Shown in pieces: positions 32,272 to 40,617 of a stretch of DNA of 64,000 nt. The translations under genes were made by a program, and so were the position numbers. The notes under the pieces were generated by a model. The model made no database searches, had not been told where the DNA came from, and saw only the letters and a list, made by a program, of their open reading frames with translations. Source of the DNA: an uncultured Prevotellaceae bacterium (GTDB lineage Bacteria; Bacteroidota; Bacteroidia; Bacteroidales; Bacteroidaceae); NCBI GenBank assembly GCA_946407895.1, contig CAMJQA010000007.1, positions 1 to 64,000 of the forward strand, given 5' to 3'. Positions within the stretch are counted from its first letter, which is position 1. Each line of letters begins with the position of its first letter.

Positions 32272-35200
32272 TTATTGTTCCTTTGATTGGTTTTCTGCTT
32301 TCTCGCGCTGGCTGCGTTCCAGTTCCTTCATAAATTGCTGGTCCATTTTTTCCTTCATGGCCGGACGTATTTTCTCCTGCAGCCATTCGAAGAAGATGAA
32401 GAAAACGGGCACGGTGAAGAGGATGGCAAAGGTGCCCACTATCATACCGCCTACCACGCCTACGCCGATGGTGCGGTTACCGTTGGCTCCGGCACCGGTG
32501 CTGAAGAGCAGGGGCATCATACCCAGTACGCAGGTCAGCACGGTCATCAGGATGGGGCGCAGACGGGCCTCGGCAGCTGCGTAAGCGGCTTCTACGATGC
32601 CCATGCCCTTGCGACGGCGCTCCAGTGCGAACTCGGTAATCAGGATGGCCGTCTTGGCCAGCAGTCCGATAAGCATGATTACACCCGTCTGCAGGTAGAT
32701 GTTGTTCTCGATCTGTCCGATGGGCGGGAATACGCTATATACCTGGTTCCAGAGCCATGCAAAGCCGAAGGAGCCCATCAGGCCGGCAGGCACGGAGAGT
32801 ATGACGGCAAAGGGAACCATGAAGCTCTCGTATAGACAGCTCAGGATGAGGAAGATGAGGATGACGCAGACGGCATAGATGAGTACGGTCTGGTTGGAAC
32901 CCATCTGCTGGAACTCCTCGCGGCTGATGCTGCCGTACTCATAGGAGATATAGTCGGGGAGCGTCTGCTGCTTTACTTCCTCGATGGCCCGCATCACGTC
33001 CGTAGAGGTGAAGCCGGGAGCGGGAGAGGCCATGATGGAAATCTCGCTGAAGAGGTTGAAGCGCGTATCGTTCTCGGGGCCCAGGATGGGGGTAAGCTTC
33101 ACGAACTGCGAGATGGGGGCCATGGAGGCTCCGTTGCGCACGTACATATTTGATAAGTCGGCCTGGCTGGTACGGAACTTGGGGTCGGTCTGCAGCATGA
33201 CGCGATATACCTTACCAAACTGGTTGAAGTTCGATACGTAGCTGCCGCCGCAGTAGCTGCCCAGGGTGCTCAGTACGGTGTGGGGCGAGAGTCCGGCCAG
33301 CTTGCACTGGGCGGCATCCACCTCTACCCGATACTGGGGATATGTGCGGGCATAGCTGGTCATGGCCATCTGTACCTCGGGCCGCTGGTTGAGCGCACCC
33401 AGGAACTGCTGTGTGAGCTCAAGGAACTGACCCTTATCGCCATCGGACTTGTCCTGGAGATGAAGGTCCACGTTGGAGCCCATACCGTAGCCGGGAATCA
33501 TACCGGGCTCGAAGACGAAGATCTGAGCCTCGGGAATCTCGCGGGCCATCTGGCCCATGAGCATGTATTTCTTGATGGAAGAGGTATGGATGTAGCCCGA
33601 ACCGGGAATCCAGTTGCCCGAACGCAGGCTCCAGTGCTTCAGTCGCAGGATGACCATGGCGTTGGCGGCTCCCTGTCCGCTCATCATACCGTAGCCGCTT
33701 ACCCTGGAGAACTGGGCGATATCCTCGTCCTTCTCCACAATGGCCTGCACCTTGTCAAGCACTTTCTCTGTGAAGCCCAGGTTGCTGCCCGGGGGACAGG
33801 TTACGTTAACCATGAGCACGCCCTGGTCTTCCTGGGGAACAAGTCCCTTGGGCAAAGCCTTCATAGCGAGTATGAGCAGCAGGGCGGCACCTACTACACT
33901 GCCCCATGCCAGCCAGCGATGGTTAACCACGCCGCGCAGGGCATGAGTGTATTTACCCATGACGGCACCGAAGGATGCGTTGTAAGCAGCCTTTACGCGA
34001 CCGTTAAAACTCTTGGGGCTCTTCTTGCCGTCGCTGGGGCGCATCATCATAGCGCACAGGGCGGGGCAGACTACCAGGGCGCTGACGCAGGAGATACCCA
34101 CGGCCGTAGCCATTGTGATACCGAACTGGGTATAGAACATACCGCTGGTGCCGCTCATCATCGTTACGGGGATGAACACGGCCATAAAGACGAAGGTACA
34201 GGAGATAACGGCCATCGTTACGTCGCCCATAGCGTCCTTGGTGGCCTGGTAGGCACTCTTGTAGCCCGCATCGAACTTGGCCTGCACGGCCTCTACCACC
34301 ACGATGGCATCGTCCACCACCGTACCGATGGCCAGCACCAGGGCAAAGAGCGTAAGCAGGTTCAGGGTGAAGCCTGCTACCTGCAGCGCAGCAAATGTAC
34401 CTACCAGCGAGATGATGATACTGATGGATGGAATGAGGGTGGCCTTGAAGTCTTGCAGGAAGAAGTAAACCACCAGGATTACCAGGATGATGGCTATGAT
34501 GAGCGTCTCCTCTACGTTGGCAATAGACTCCAGCAGGAAGTCGTTGCTGGACATCATCTGTACGAAGCGCAGACCCTTGGGCAGATCCTTCTCCAGCTCC
34601 TTCAGTCGGGCTGAGAAGCGGTCGTTCGTCTCCTTGGCATTGGCACCGGCCAGCTGGAAGGCCATGAACTGCACGGCGGGCTTGCCGTTCACCTTGCCGC
34701 TATAGCCGTAGTCCGCCTGTCCCAGTTCTATGTCGGCCACGTCCTTCAGGCGCAGTATGCTACCGTCTGTCTTGGCTGTGATGACGATGTTCTCGAACTC
34801 CTCTACGGTCTTCAGACGGCCCGTATAGGTCATGTTGTACTGGTACAGGTTGTCGATGCCCTCGCCGTGTCCGCCTTCGGTTGGCTTCTCGCCCAGCTTA
34901 CCGATGGCTGCCTCCAGATTCTGCTCGGCCAGGCAGCTGGTGATGTCGGATGGTATGAGGCCGTACTGGGCCATTGCCTCGGGCCGCATCCAGATGCGGA
35001 GCGAATAGTTGGCACCCAGGGCGAACACCTCGCCCACGCCCTGAATACGCTTCAGCTGCGGGGTTATGTTGATGTTCATGTAGTTGGCCATGAAGTTCTG
35101 GTCGTACTCGGGCACGTCGCTCACCAGGGCATTAATCTGCAGGAACGAGGTCTGGCGCTTGAAGGTGGTCACGCCAATCATGGTTACTTCCTGCGGCAGC

Positions 35201-35553
35201 AGACCCTGGGCCATCGATACGCGGTTCTGCACGTTGACGGCAGCCATATCGGGGTTGGTGCCCTGCTTGAAGAATACCGTGATGGTGGCCGAACCGTTGT
35301 TGGTGGACGTAGAGGTCATGTAAATCATGTTCTCCACACCGTTGATGCTCTCCTCGAGCGGCTGGATAACGGCCTTTGTCACAGCCTCGGCGCTGGCACC
35401 GGGATAGGTGGCGCTTACCACTACGGTTGGGGGCGCTATGTCGGGGAACTGTTCTACGGGCAGGTTAAAGTATGATATGCCGCCCAGCATCAGTATGATA
35501 ATGGCGATGGACATAGCCATTACCGGGCGTTTTATGAATATATTTCCTTTCAT
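32272..35553 (-). CDS. RND efflux transporter permease (HAE1/AcrB-type)
   Basis: About 1093 residues, the normal size for a proton-driven drug exporter. FIKRPVMAMSIAIIILMLGG forms the first membrane helix. The pore and porter repeats are recognisable (VSATYPGASAEAV, FQLAGANAKETNDR), and helix 4 carries LALVLAIGTVVDDAIVVVEAV with the Asp-Asp proton-relay pair. The C-terminal half has GLLAKTAILITEFA and LRPILMTVLTCVLGMMPLL. The substrate range cannot be deduced. Confidence 0.96.
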   Translation of the reverse strand: MKGNIFIKRPVMAMSIAIIILMLGGISYFNLPVEQFPDIAPPTVVVSATYPGASAEAVTKAVIQPLEESINGVENMIYMTSTSTNNGSATITVFFKQGTNPDMAAVNVQNRVSMAQGLLPQEVTMIGVTTFKRQTSFLQINALVSDVPEYDQNFMANYMNINITPQLKRIQGVGEVFALGANYSLRIWMRPEAMAQYGLIPSDITSCLAEQNLEAAIGKLGEKPTEGGHGEGIDNLYQYNMTYTGRLKTVEEFENIVITAKTDGSILRLKDVADIELGQADYGYSGKVNGKPAVQFMAFQLAGANAKETNDRFSARLKELEKDLPKGLRFVQMMSSNDFLLESIANVEETLIIAIILVILVVYFFLQDFKATLIPSISIIISLVGTFAALQVAGFTLNLLTLFALVLAIGTVVDDAIVVVEAVQAKFDAGYKSAYQATKDAMGDVTMAVISCTFVFMAVFIPVTMMSGTSGMFYTQFGITMATAVGISCVSALVVCPALCAMMMRPSDGKKSPKSFNGRVKAAYNASFGAVMGKYTHALRGVVNHRWLAWGSVVGAALLLILAMKALPKGLVPQEDQGVLMVNVTCPPGSNLGFTEKVLDKVQAIVEKDEDIAQFSRVSGYGMMSGQGAANAMVILRLKHWSLRSGNWIPGSGYIHTSSIKKYMLMGQMAREIPEAQIFVFEPGMIPGYGMGSNVDLHLQDKSDGDKGQFLELTQQFLGALNQRPEVQMAMTSYARTYPQYRVEVDAAQCKLAGLSPHTVLSTLGSYCGGSYVSNFNQFGKVYRVMLQTDPKFRTSQADLSNMYVRNGASMAPISQFVKLTPILGPENDTRFNLFSEISIMASPAPGFTSTDVMRAIEEVKQQTLPDYISYEYGSISREEFQQMGSNQTVLIYAVCVILIFLILSCLYESFMVPFAVILSVPAGLMGSFGFAWLWNQVYSVFPPIGQIENNIYLQTGVIMLIGLLAKTAILITEFALERRRKGMGIVEAAYAAAEARLRPILMTVLTCVLGMMPLLFSTGAGANGNRTIGVGVVGGMIVGTFAILFTVPVFFIFFEWLQEKIRPAMKEKMDQQFMKELERSQREKAENQSKEQ

Positions 35554-35586
35554 TGTCAATTATCAGCTGTCAATTGTCAATTATCA
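35554..35586. repeat. 21-bp-spaced TGTCAATTATCA repeat between adaptor and permease genes
   Basis: TGTCAATTATCA occurs at 35554-35565 and 35575-35586 (period 21 bp), with a partial TGTCAATT at 35568 in between. The second copy reaches the adaptor stop codon. Confidence 0.7.
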
Positions 35587-36711
35587 TTTATTAACTGCTT
35601 TCACCACCTGGTCTTCCTTTACCATGCTGGCTCCCTCGGCCACAATCTCGGCGCCTTCCTCCAGGCCCTCGGTTACGATGTACTGCTTGCCGTCGTTCTG
35701 CGGCTCAATCGAAATTACCTGGCTGTGTGCAGCACCGTCCTTGTCCACAGTATATATGCGGAACTTGTCCTGTGTCTGAACGGCAGCCGTAGTGGGGATG
35801 GTCAGTACGTTCTTCATCACGGTGGGAATAATCACCTTTCCCGTGCTTCCCGAGTGCAGGATGTGGCTGGGGTTGTCAAATACGGCCCTCAGCTGCACGC
35901 TTCCCGTCTGCTGGTCAACCACGCCGCTGGCCGATTCCACGCGGCCCTTCAGCTCGTACATCGAGCCGTCGACGAGCTGCAGGCTAATCTCGGGCATGGC
36001 TGCTACAGCGCTGTCGGCCGAGCCTTTCTCGCGCGTTAGAGCCAGGAACTGAGCCTCGCTCATGCTGAAATACACCCACATCTGGTTGTTGTCGCTCACC
36101 GTAGTCAGAGACTTGGGAATGGAGGGACCAACCAAGGCGCCCTGGCGATAGGGGAGGGTACCAACCACACCGTCGGCGGGGCTCTTCACTACGGTATAGG
36201 AGAGCGAGTTGCGGGCATTCACCACCTGAGCCTCAGCCTGAGCCACACTGGCCTTGGCCGTAAGCAGGCTGTTGTGGGCTGTCTGCATGTCGAATTCACT
36301 CACTACCTCCTGGTCGAAGAGCTTCTTGCGGCTCTCGTAGTTCAGGGCAGCCGTAGCCTCCTGGGCCTTTGCGGCCTTCAGGGCAGCCTCGGCCGTATTC
36401 AGGGCAGCCTGATAGGGCACCTGGTCTATGATGAACATCGTCTGTCCCTTCTTCACGCTCTGGCCCTCCGTTACCATAATGCGCTGCAGGGTGCCGCCTA
36501 CCTGTGGATAGACTTCTACGTCCTGGCGGCCACGGATGGTGGCGTTGTACTTGTTGGTGAGCTCCACGTCTGATCTCCCCACCTTCATTGTCTTAAACTC
36601 TACGATTGATGCCTGCTGGCTCTTCTGGCCTCCGCAAGAGCAGAGTACGGTCATTGCCATCAGTGCGGTACTGAATGCAATGTTCAGATTCTTTTTCATT
36701 AGTTTACGCAT
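35584..36711 (-). CDS. RND efflux periplasmic adaptor (membrane fusion protein, AcrA-type)
   Basis: 375 residues; lipobox VLCSC (Cys about 26 from the first ATG; a second ATG four codons later is equally possible). Beta-barrel, lipoyl and alpha-hairpin domains are arranged as usual: VEVYPQVGGTLQRIMVTEGQ, then the hairpin AEAALKAAKAQEATAALNYES, then LSYTVVKSPADGVVGTLPYR and LPTTAAV-like strand IPTTAAVQTQDKFRIY. It bridges the permease and the outer-membrane duct. First gene of the operon. Confidence 0.94.
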   Translation of the reverse strand: MRKLMKKNLNIAFSTALMAMTVLCSCGGQKSQQASIVEFKTMKVGRSDVELTNKYNATIRGRQDVEVYPQVGGTLQRIMVTEGQSVKKGQTMFIIDQVPYQAALNTAEAALKAAKAQEATAALNYESRKKLFDQEVVSEFDMQTAHNSLLTAKASVAQAEAQVVNARNSLSYTVVKSPADGVVGTLPYRQGALVGPSIPKSLTTVSDNNQMWVYFSMSEAQFLALTREKGSADSAVAAMPEISLQLVDGSMYELKGRVESASGVVDQQTGSVQLRAVFDNPSHILHSGSTGKVIIPTVMKNVLTIPTTAAVQTQDKFRIYTVDKDGAAHSQVISIEPQNDGKQYIVTEGLEEGAEIVAEGASMVKEDQVVKAVNK

Positions 36712-36783
36712 TGTTCTATATTACTTATTTTATGTATTCAAATAATTTTCCTGTACTTTTTACCTTATTTCAAAAATCGGCCG

Positions 36784-36791
36784 CAAAAGTA
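36784..36791 (-). promoter_or_regulatory. promoter -7 box of the RND efflux operon
   Basis: TACTTTTG on the minus strand followed by CGG, about 73 bp upstream of the adaptor ATG. Confidence 0.6.
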
Positions 36792-36954
36792 CAAAAAAAA
36801 ATCCAATTAGGAACATTTCCGACCTTTAAAAACCCTTAAATTTATTTATAATGTATTCCTATTCGACCAAAAGAACACTTTCCTTTTCGTTGAGAACGTG
36901 TTTGCCATCAGTTTACTGGCATAATCCACCGCTCAACGACGATTATTCTCTGTG

Positions 36955-37072
36955 CTTATACCTTGCCAGTTGTTCCTGCTGACAGGTCGCCAGTTGTTCC
37001 TGCTTATACCTTGCCAGTTGTACCTGCTGAAACGCCGCCAGTTGTACCTGCTGATACGTCGCCTGTCATCTG
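36955..37072. repeat. 24-bp tandem repeat array, about 4.9 units
   Basis: Units start at 36955, 36979, 37003, 37027 and 37051, exact period 24 bp, with the constant core GCCAGTTGT(T/A)CCTGCT. Read on the minus strand the units are multiples of three and encode an (I/V/F)SR(Y/N)NW repeat inside a 67-codon open frame (37136-36933), for which I see no other support. The surrounding 36792-37376 holds no recognisable gene. Confidence 0.85.
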
Positions 37073-37376
37073 CCCGGATTGAGTGCTTTTCCTCCTGATT
37101 GCCCCAATGCATTTCCTGTAGTGTTTTTTTCTGCACACAAGGCCGGGCTTTTCAGCACTTCATGCCCTCTTTGTGCGAGTGCTCCATCCGCCTCCATTTT
37201 TTGCGGGAGGCGGGTTTTGCAAAATTTTGAGGCGGGTTTAGCAATTTCCCCACGGCCTTCCATTTTATGGCACTATCTCAGGGCTTATTCTCGCATGTAA
37301 TGAATTTTCATTGTATTTCCCTGTGTTGAATAGCCACAAAGAAGCCGAAACATTAGTGAGATTTTCACCAAATCAT

Positions 37377-37407
37377 TTTGCCCTCTCCCAGAAAAAACGT
37401 AACTTTG
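37377..37407 (+). promoter_or_regulatory. promoter TTTG-N19-TAACTTTG ahead of the 47-codon gene
   Basis: TTTG at 37377-37380 and TAACTTTG at 37400-37407, exactly 19 nt apart; a full consensus promoter giving a leader of about 80 nt. Confidence 0.75.
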
Positions 37408-37494
37408 TGCTCGAATAGGGCCAAAACAGCCTTTTGCGAGAGCTGGCAGCCCCGGGTCATTTGGGTAATAATGCAGTAGAAACGAGATTAAAGC

Positions 37495-37638
37495 ATGGAT
37501 TCATTGATGTCTTGGGCAAAAGAGAACTTCGATCTGATAGGTCTTGCCGTCGGAATTGCAGGTGTAGTCATCGCAGTCATTTCCCTGGTTCACGAGTTAA
37601 ATGAACGCCAGCGGAAGCAAAAGCATTCCAAACCTTGA
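37495..37638 (+). CDS. 47-residue single-span membrane peptide
   Basis: The short frame starts at ATG 37495 and ends at TGA 37636-37638. It encodes a short amphipathic N-terminus (MDSLMSWAKENFD), one hydrophobic helix of about 20 residues (LIGLAVGIAGVVIAVISLV) and a basic tail (ERQRKQKHSKP). A full-consensus promoter lies 88 bp upstream with no other gene between. Architecture fits small regulatory membrane proteins or type I toxin-like peptides; which of these is unknown. Confidence 0.6.
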   Translation: MDSLMSWAKENFDLIGLAVGIAGVVIAVISLVHELNERQRKQKHSKP

Positions 37639-37711
37639 CAGCATGTCAAACATTGTTTTTGTATTTTCAATTATAAGTTTTTTATCGAACCGCTGATTTC
37701 TTTTTCTGAAA

Positions 37712-37743
37712 TTTGGCGGAATCAGAAATACTTTGTATTTTTG
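37712..37743 (+). promoter_or_regulatory. promoter TTTG-N20-TATTTTTG
   Basis: TTTG at 37712-37715 and TATTTTTG at 37736-37743, 20 nt apart, followed by CAC. It would transcribe the nested hairpin at 37829-37929 and the two accessory genes after it. Confidence 0.75.
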
Positions 37744-37828
37744 CACTCGGATTCTGCATTCGTGTGGTCTCCAAAGTATTTTATTGGTTATTGAATTAGC
37801 GTTCAGCTATTTATTCGACATTCGGGAA

Positions 37829-37929
37829 TGTAGGAGTTTTACGAATGGAGCATATACGATAGAATAGATAGAGTAAATGCTCGCGCTAGCGTGAGCATTG
37901 CTTGTCTACGTATATGGGCCACTCCTACA
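37829..37929 (+). ncRNA. 101-nt nested hairpin, structured leader or RNA element
   Basis: Three nested perfect stems: TGTAGGAGT/ACTCCTACA (37829-37837 with 37921-37929), CATATACG/CGTATATG (37851-37858 with 37909-37916, extended by TAGA/TCTA across a 1-nt bulge), and AATGCTCGCG/CGTGAGCATT (37876-37885 with 37890-37899, one G-U pair) capped by CTAG. About 31 pairs in 101 nt. It lies in the roughly 255-nt leader of the next gene. A cis-regulatory RNA, a separate RNA or a remnant mobile element are all possible; no flanking target duplication is visible. Confidence 0.5.
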
Positions 37930-38005
37930 GCCTCCGGATTAGATGAGATTGTTCACGCTTTTTCTGTGCCTGTAGTAGATGACATAATTAATTTTTATAA
38001 TCAAT

Positions 38006-38680
38006 ATGAAGAAGATTCTATTTTTATTGTTTTTTGCCAATTCAATGATTATCGAAGCGCAAAAGGATGTTACGAAATTCCTTGGTATTCCAGTCGATGG
38101 CTATAAAACAGAAATGATAAAGAAACTGAAGGAAAAAGGGTATCAATATAATTCTCAGTTAGATTGTATGACTGGTGAATTTAATGGAAGGGATGTTTAT
38201 ATTCGCATTGCGACAAACAACAATAAAGTTTGGAGAATAGTGGTTGTTGATGCAAGTATGACAGATGAAACGGATATCAAAATTAGGTTCAATAAACTTT
38301 GTTTACAATTTTTGAAGAATGATAAATATGTACCTTATTCATCTGAATGTGAGATACCTGATGAAGAAGATATCTCTTATGAAATGACGGTGAATAATAA
38401 ACGATATGAAGCATCGTTTTATCAGAAACCAATAGAAGTGGATACAGTAGCAGTAAATAAAGAAATCGAATCTCAATTGTTGAAGAAATTTACGAAAGAG
38501 CAACTTTCAAATCCAACAGAGGTAGAATCCGCACAAATAGGTCTGGAGAAAATGAGATGTTTCTATGATTATATGTCGAAGAAATCTGTATGGTTTATGA
38601 TTGATGGGGAATATGAAAAATATCAGATTCTTCTCTTTTATGATAATGAATATAATCATTCTGATGGAGAAGATTTGTAA
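38006..38680 (+). CDS. secreted protein of unknown function (accessory, AT-rich)
   Basis: 224 residues with a signal peptide (ILFLLFFANSMIIEAQ). The mature part begins KDVTKFLGIPVDGYKTEMIKKLKEKG, followed by YNSQLDCMTGEFNGRDVYIRIAT, a pattern that looks like a short helix-beta module seen in Bacteroidota secreted hypotheticals. No catalytic motif. Base composition is much more AT-rich than the genes on either side, suggesting acquisition. It is 17 bp upstream of the CoiA-like gene and probably co-transcribed. Confidence 0.7.
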   Translation: MKKILFLLFFANSMIIEAQKDVTKFLGIPVDGYKTEMIKKLKEKGYQYNSQLDCMTGEFNGRDVYIRIATNNNKVWRIVVVDASMTDETDIKIRFNKLCLQFLKNDKYVPYSSECEIPDEEDISYEMTVNNKRYEASFYQKPIEVDTVAVNKEIESQLLKKFTKEQLSNPTEVESAQIGLEKMRCFYDYMSKKSVWFMIDGEYEKYQILLFYDNEYNHSDGEDL

Positions 38681-38697
38681 GATACATTATTGAAAGT

Positions 38698-39783
38698 ATG
38701 GAGTTCTACGACCTTACTTATGGATTGAATAGAGATGGGAAACTAATTTCCATTGAAGATGCATTTAGAGGGCTTGACTGCGAATGTACATGCCCTAATT
38801 GTGGTGCGAGATTAGAGGCTAAAAAGGGGCAGATAAGAAAACACCACTTTGCGCATTATAATCCTAATTCAAATAGTGGCGGTAAAGGTATCTTTTTCAG
38901 TAAAAAGCAGTGCTATTATGTTACCCTGCACGAACTGGCTAAGAAAATTGTCGCTGAAGAAAAGTGCATTATGGCTCCTCCATATGATACTATTCCAGCA
39001 AAGAAATTAATTTTTGAGACGGTTGAAGTAGAGAAGCGAAACGACAGAAAGGACCTTCAGCCAGATATTGTGGGCATAGCCAGTGACGGAAAACGTTATC
39101 AAATAGAGATAAAATATTCTCATGGAACAAGCAAAGAAAAAAGGAATAAGTTGATTGAGTCAGGCTTCTTATCTATGGAGGTAGATGTCAAAAATCAGCC
39201 AATGGATAGGGAGAAACTGAAAACATTCTTGCTTGAAACAGCCGAAAACAGGAAGTGGTTGAACAATCCTGATTATGAAGAAGAAATAAGGCGTAATAAG
39301 GAAGAAAAAGAAAGGCAAAGGAAAAGAAGAAATGGAGAAGCATATCGACGTAATAACGTTGTAGAAACGGATGTTCCTTGGTTTGCTCCTGATAGGATGT
39401 GGAAGCCAAAATACAAGCAGCAGGATCTTTTCCTGGTCGGTTCAAATACAGTAAATCGAGAACCAATCGTCTGGAAAGAAGATTGTTTTTATCTTTGTCC
39501 AAGAGAAAATCCGTCTATTGATTCATATTATGATATTGTAACAAAGAATATGAATGGCATCTTCTATCGAGATGAAGAGCAACGCTCCGTAATTGTGAAT
39601 TATGATAGAAATGGGAATTTGTTTTATGTTGTTCATACCGTCACGATAAATAAACGCATTTTTTTTGTTAATACAATTGTAAGCTGGGATGGACATAGAA
39701 TATTGCACGAAACTATGCCCAATAGATACAACAATGATTATCATGCAGCTTTAAGCGCCAAAAAGAAGATAGGACTTAGATAA
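38698..39783 (+). CDS. CoiA-like protein with zinc-ribbon and putative PD-(D/E)XK nuclease core
   Basis: 361 residues. The N-terminus has a cysteine cluster CECTCPNCGARL (Cys28, 30, 32, 35) followed by GQIRKHHFAHYN with His49, 50 and 53, as in CoiA-type competence proteins. A nuclease-like core follows: Pro122-Asp123 (QPDIVGI) and Glu137-X-Lys139 (YQIEIKYSH). The middle (about 195-225) is a highly charged EEK/RKR helix, and the C-terminal third is unrecognised. It may act on DNA during uptake or defence; the nuclease assignment rests on spacing and motif only. AT-rich like its upstream partner. Confidence 0.65.
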   Translation: MEFYDLTYGLNRDGKLISIEDAFRGLDCECTCPNCGARLEAKKGQIRKHHFAHYNPNSNSGGKGIFFSKKQCYYVTLHELAKKIVAEEKCIMAPPYDTIPAKKLIFETVEVEKRNDRKDLQPDIVGIASDGKRYQIEIKYSHGTSKEKRNKLIESGFLSMEVDVKNQPMDREKLKTFLLETAENRKWLNNPDYEEEIRRNKEEKERQRKRRNGEAYRRNNVVETDVPWFAPDRMWKPKYKQQDLFLVGSNTVNREPIVWKEDCFYLCPRENPSIDSYYDIVTKNMNGIFYRDEEQRSVIVNYDRNGNLFYVVHTVTINKRIFFVNTIVSWDGHRILHETMPNRYNNDYHAALSAKKKIGLR

Positions 39784-39934
39784 AACCCCGCGACAAAAAA
39801 GAATAGCCTGCAAACCACAGGCATATCCCTATATCATTTCTATCATATCTCTATAAAATGTCATAAATATGCCGCATAAAACTCCTAAAGAGGGCATATC
39901 TACCCCATATTTACCCATATCTCAGCCCCTATTC

Positions 39935-40031
39935 ATGTTCGTTCTGACTGCGTTTGATATACGATTGATGTTCGTTCTTTAATCGAACATCAAACGGACA
40001 TCAATCGAACAACAAACGGACATCAATTGGG
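39935..40031. repeat. 22-bp tandem array with inverted copies
   Basis: ATCGAACA(T/A)CAAACGG plus ACATCA occurs at 39982 and 40004, exact period 22 bp, with a third start ATTGG at 40026. Upstream, GATGTTCG (39967-39974) is the inverse of CGAACATC (39984-39991), and GTTCGTTCT occurs at 39937 and 39970. Confidence 0.8.
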
Positions 40032-40080
40032 TGAAAGACGGGGTTAGGATTGCGTTGACATAGGATTGTTACTGAGATGA

Positions 40081-40138
40081 TATAGAGAAGTTATAGAGAA
40101 TTTATAGAGAAGTTATAGAGATTCTATAGAGAAGTTAT
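40081..40138. repeat. 11-bp tandem array, five units
   Basis: TATAGAGA(A/T)(G/T)(T/C) starts at 40081, 40092, 40103, 40114 and 40125, exact period 11 bp; alternate units are most alike, so the higher-order period is 22 bp. Confidence 0.85.
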
Positions 40139-40172
40139 CATGTAGTATTGGAGAATAATAAAGAAATTTCTT

Positions 40173-40617
40173 AAAATGGCTTTTATTTTGCTTATCTCTC
40201 ACTTATTTGTATCTTTGACCTGCGGTCGAAGATACTCCCGCTGACCTTCGGTCTTCCTTATTCACGACTCGGCAAAACTCAAGCAAGCTTGGTTTTGCTC
40301 TCGCTGCTCATTCGGTTGACCTTCGGTCTTCCTTATTCACGACTCGGCAAAACTCAAGCAAGCTTGGTTTTGCTCTCGCTGCTCATTCGGTTCGGATAAG
40401 CAAAATTAAAATGGCTTTTATTTTGCTTATCTCTCACTTATTTGTATCTTTGACCTGCGGTCTAAAATACTTTCGTTGACCTTCGGTCTTCCTCATTCAC
40501 GACTCGGCCATCCGTAAGCAGGCTTCCGATGGCTCTCGCTGCTCATTCGGTACAGATAAGCAAATAAAATTTTTGTTTTATTTGCATTATCGCTCGCTTA
40601 TCCGTATTTTTGTAGCG
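40173..40617 (+). repeat. triplicated promoter plus hairpin cassette
   Basis: Block A, starting AAAATGGC and carrying a full promoter, is at 40173 and 40408 (offset 235), with a diverged third copy ending at 40617. Block B, GACCTTCGGTCTTCC to CTCGCTGCTCATTCGGT, is at about 40242, 40318 and 40477. Each B block has a hairpin: GCAAAAC (40272-40278) with GTTTTGC (40292-40298) in the first two, GCCATC (40507-40512) with GATGGC (40528-40533) in the third. Every A copy holds TTTG-N19/20-TAnnTTTG. With the arrays above it accounts for the whole 39784-40616 gap; no gene is seen. Confidence 0.85.
40581..40612 (+). promoter_or_regulatory. promoter of the transporter-recycling-mfd operon, TTTG-N20-TATTTTTG
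   Basis: TTTG at 40581-40584 and TATTTTTG at 40605-40612. Equivalent promoters in the upstream cassette copies are at 40187-40217 and 40422-40452. The box ends 4 bp before the GTG start, so the mRNA may be leaderless or nearly so. Confidence 0.75.

Noticed and set aside
37829-37929. miniature transposable element with TGTAGGAGT terminal inverted repeats
   Set aside because: No target-site duplication flanks it and the structure has two further nested stems; kept as a structured element instead, with the mobile option stated.
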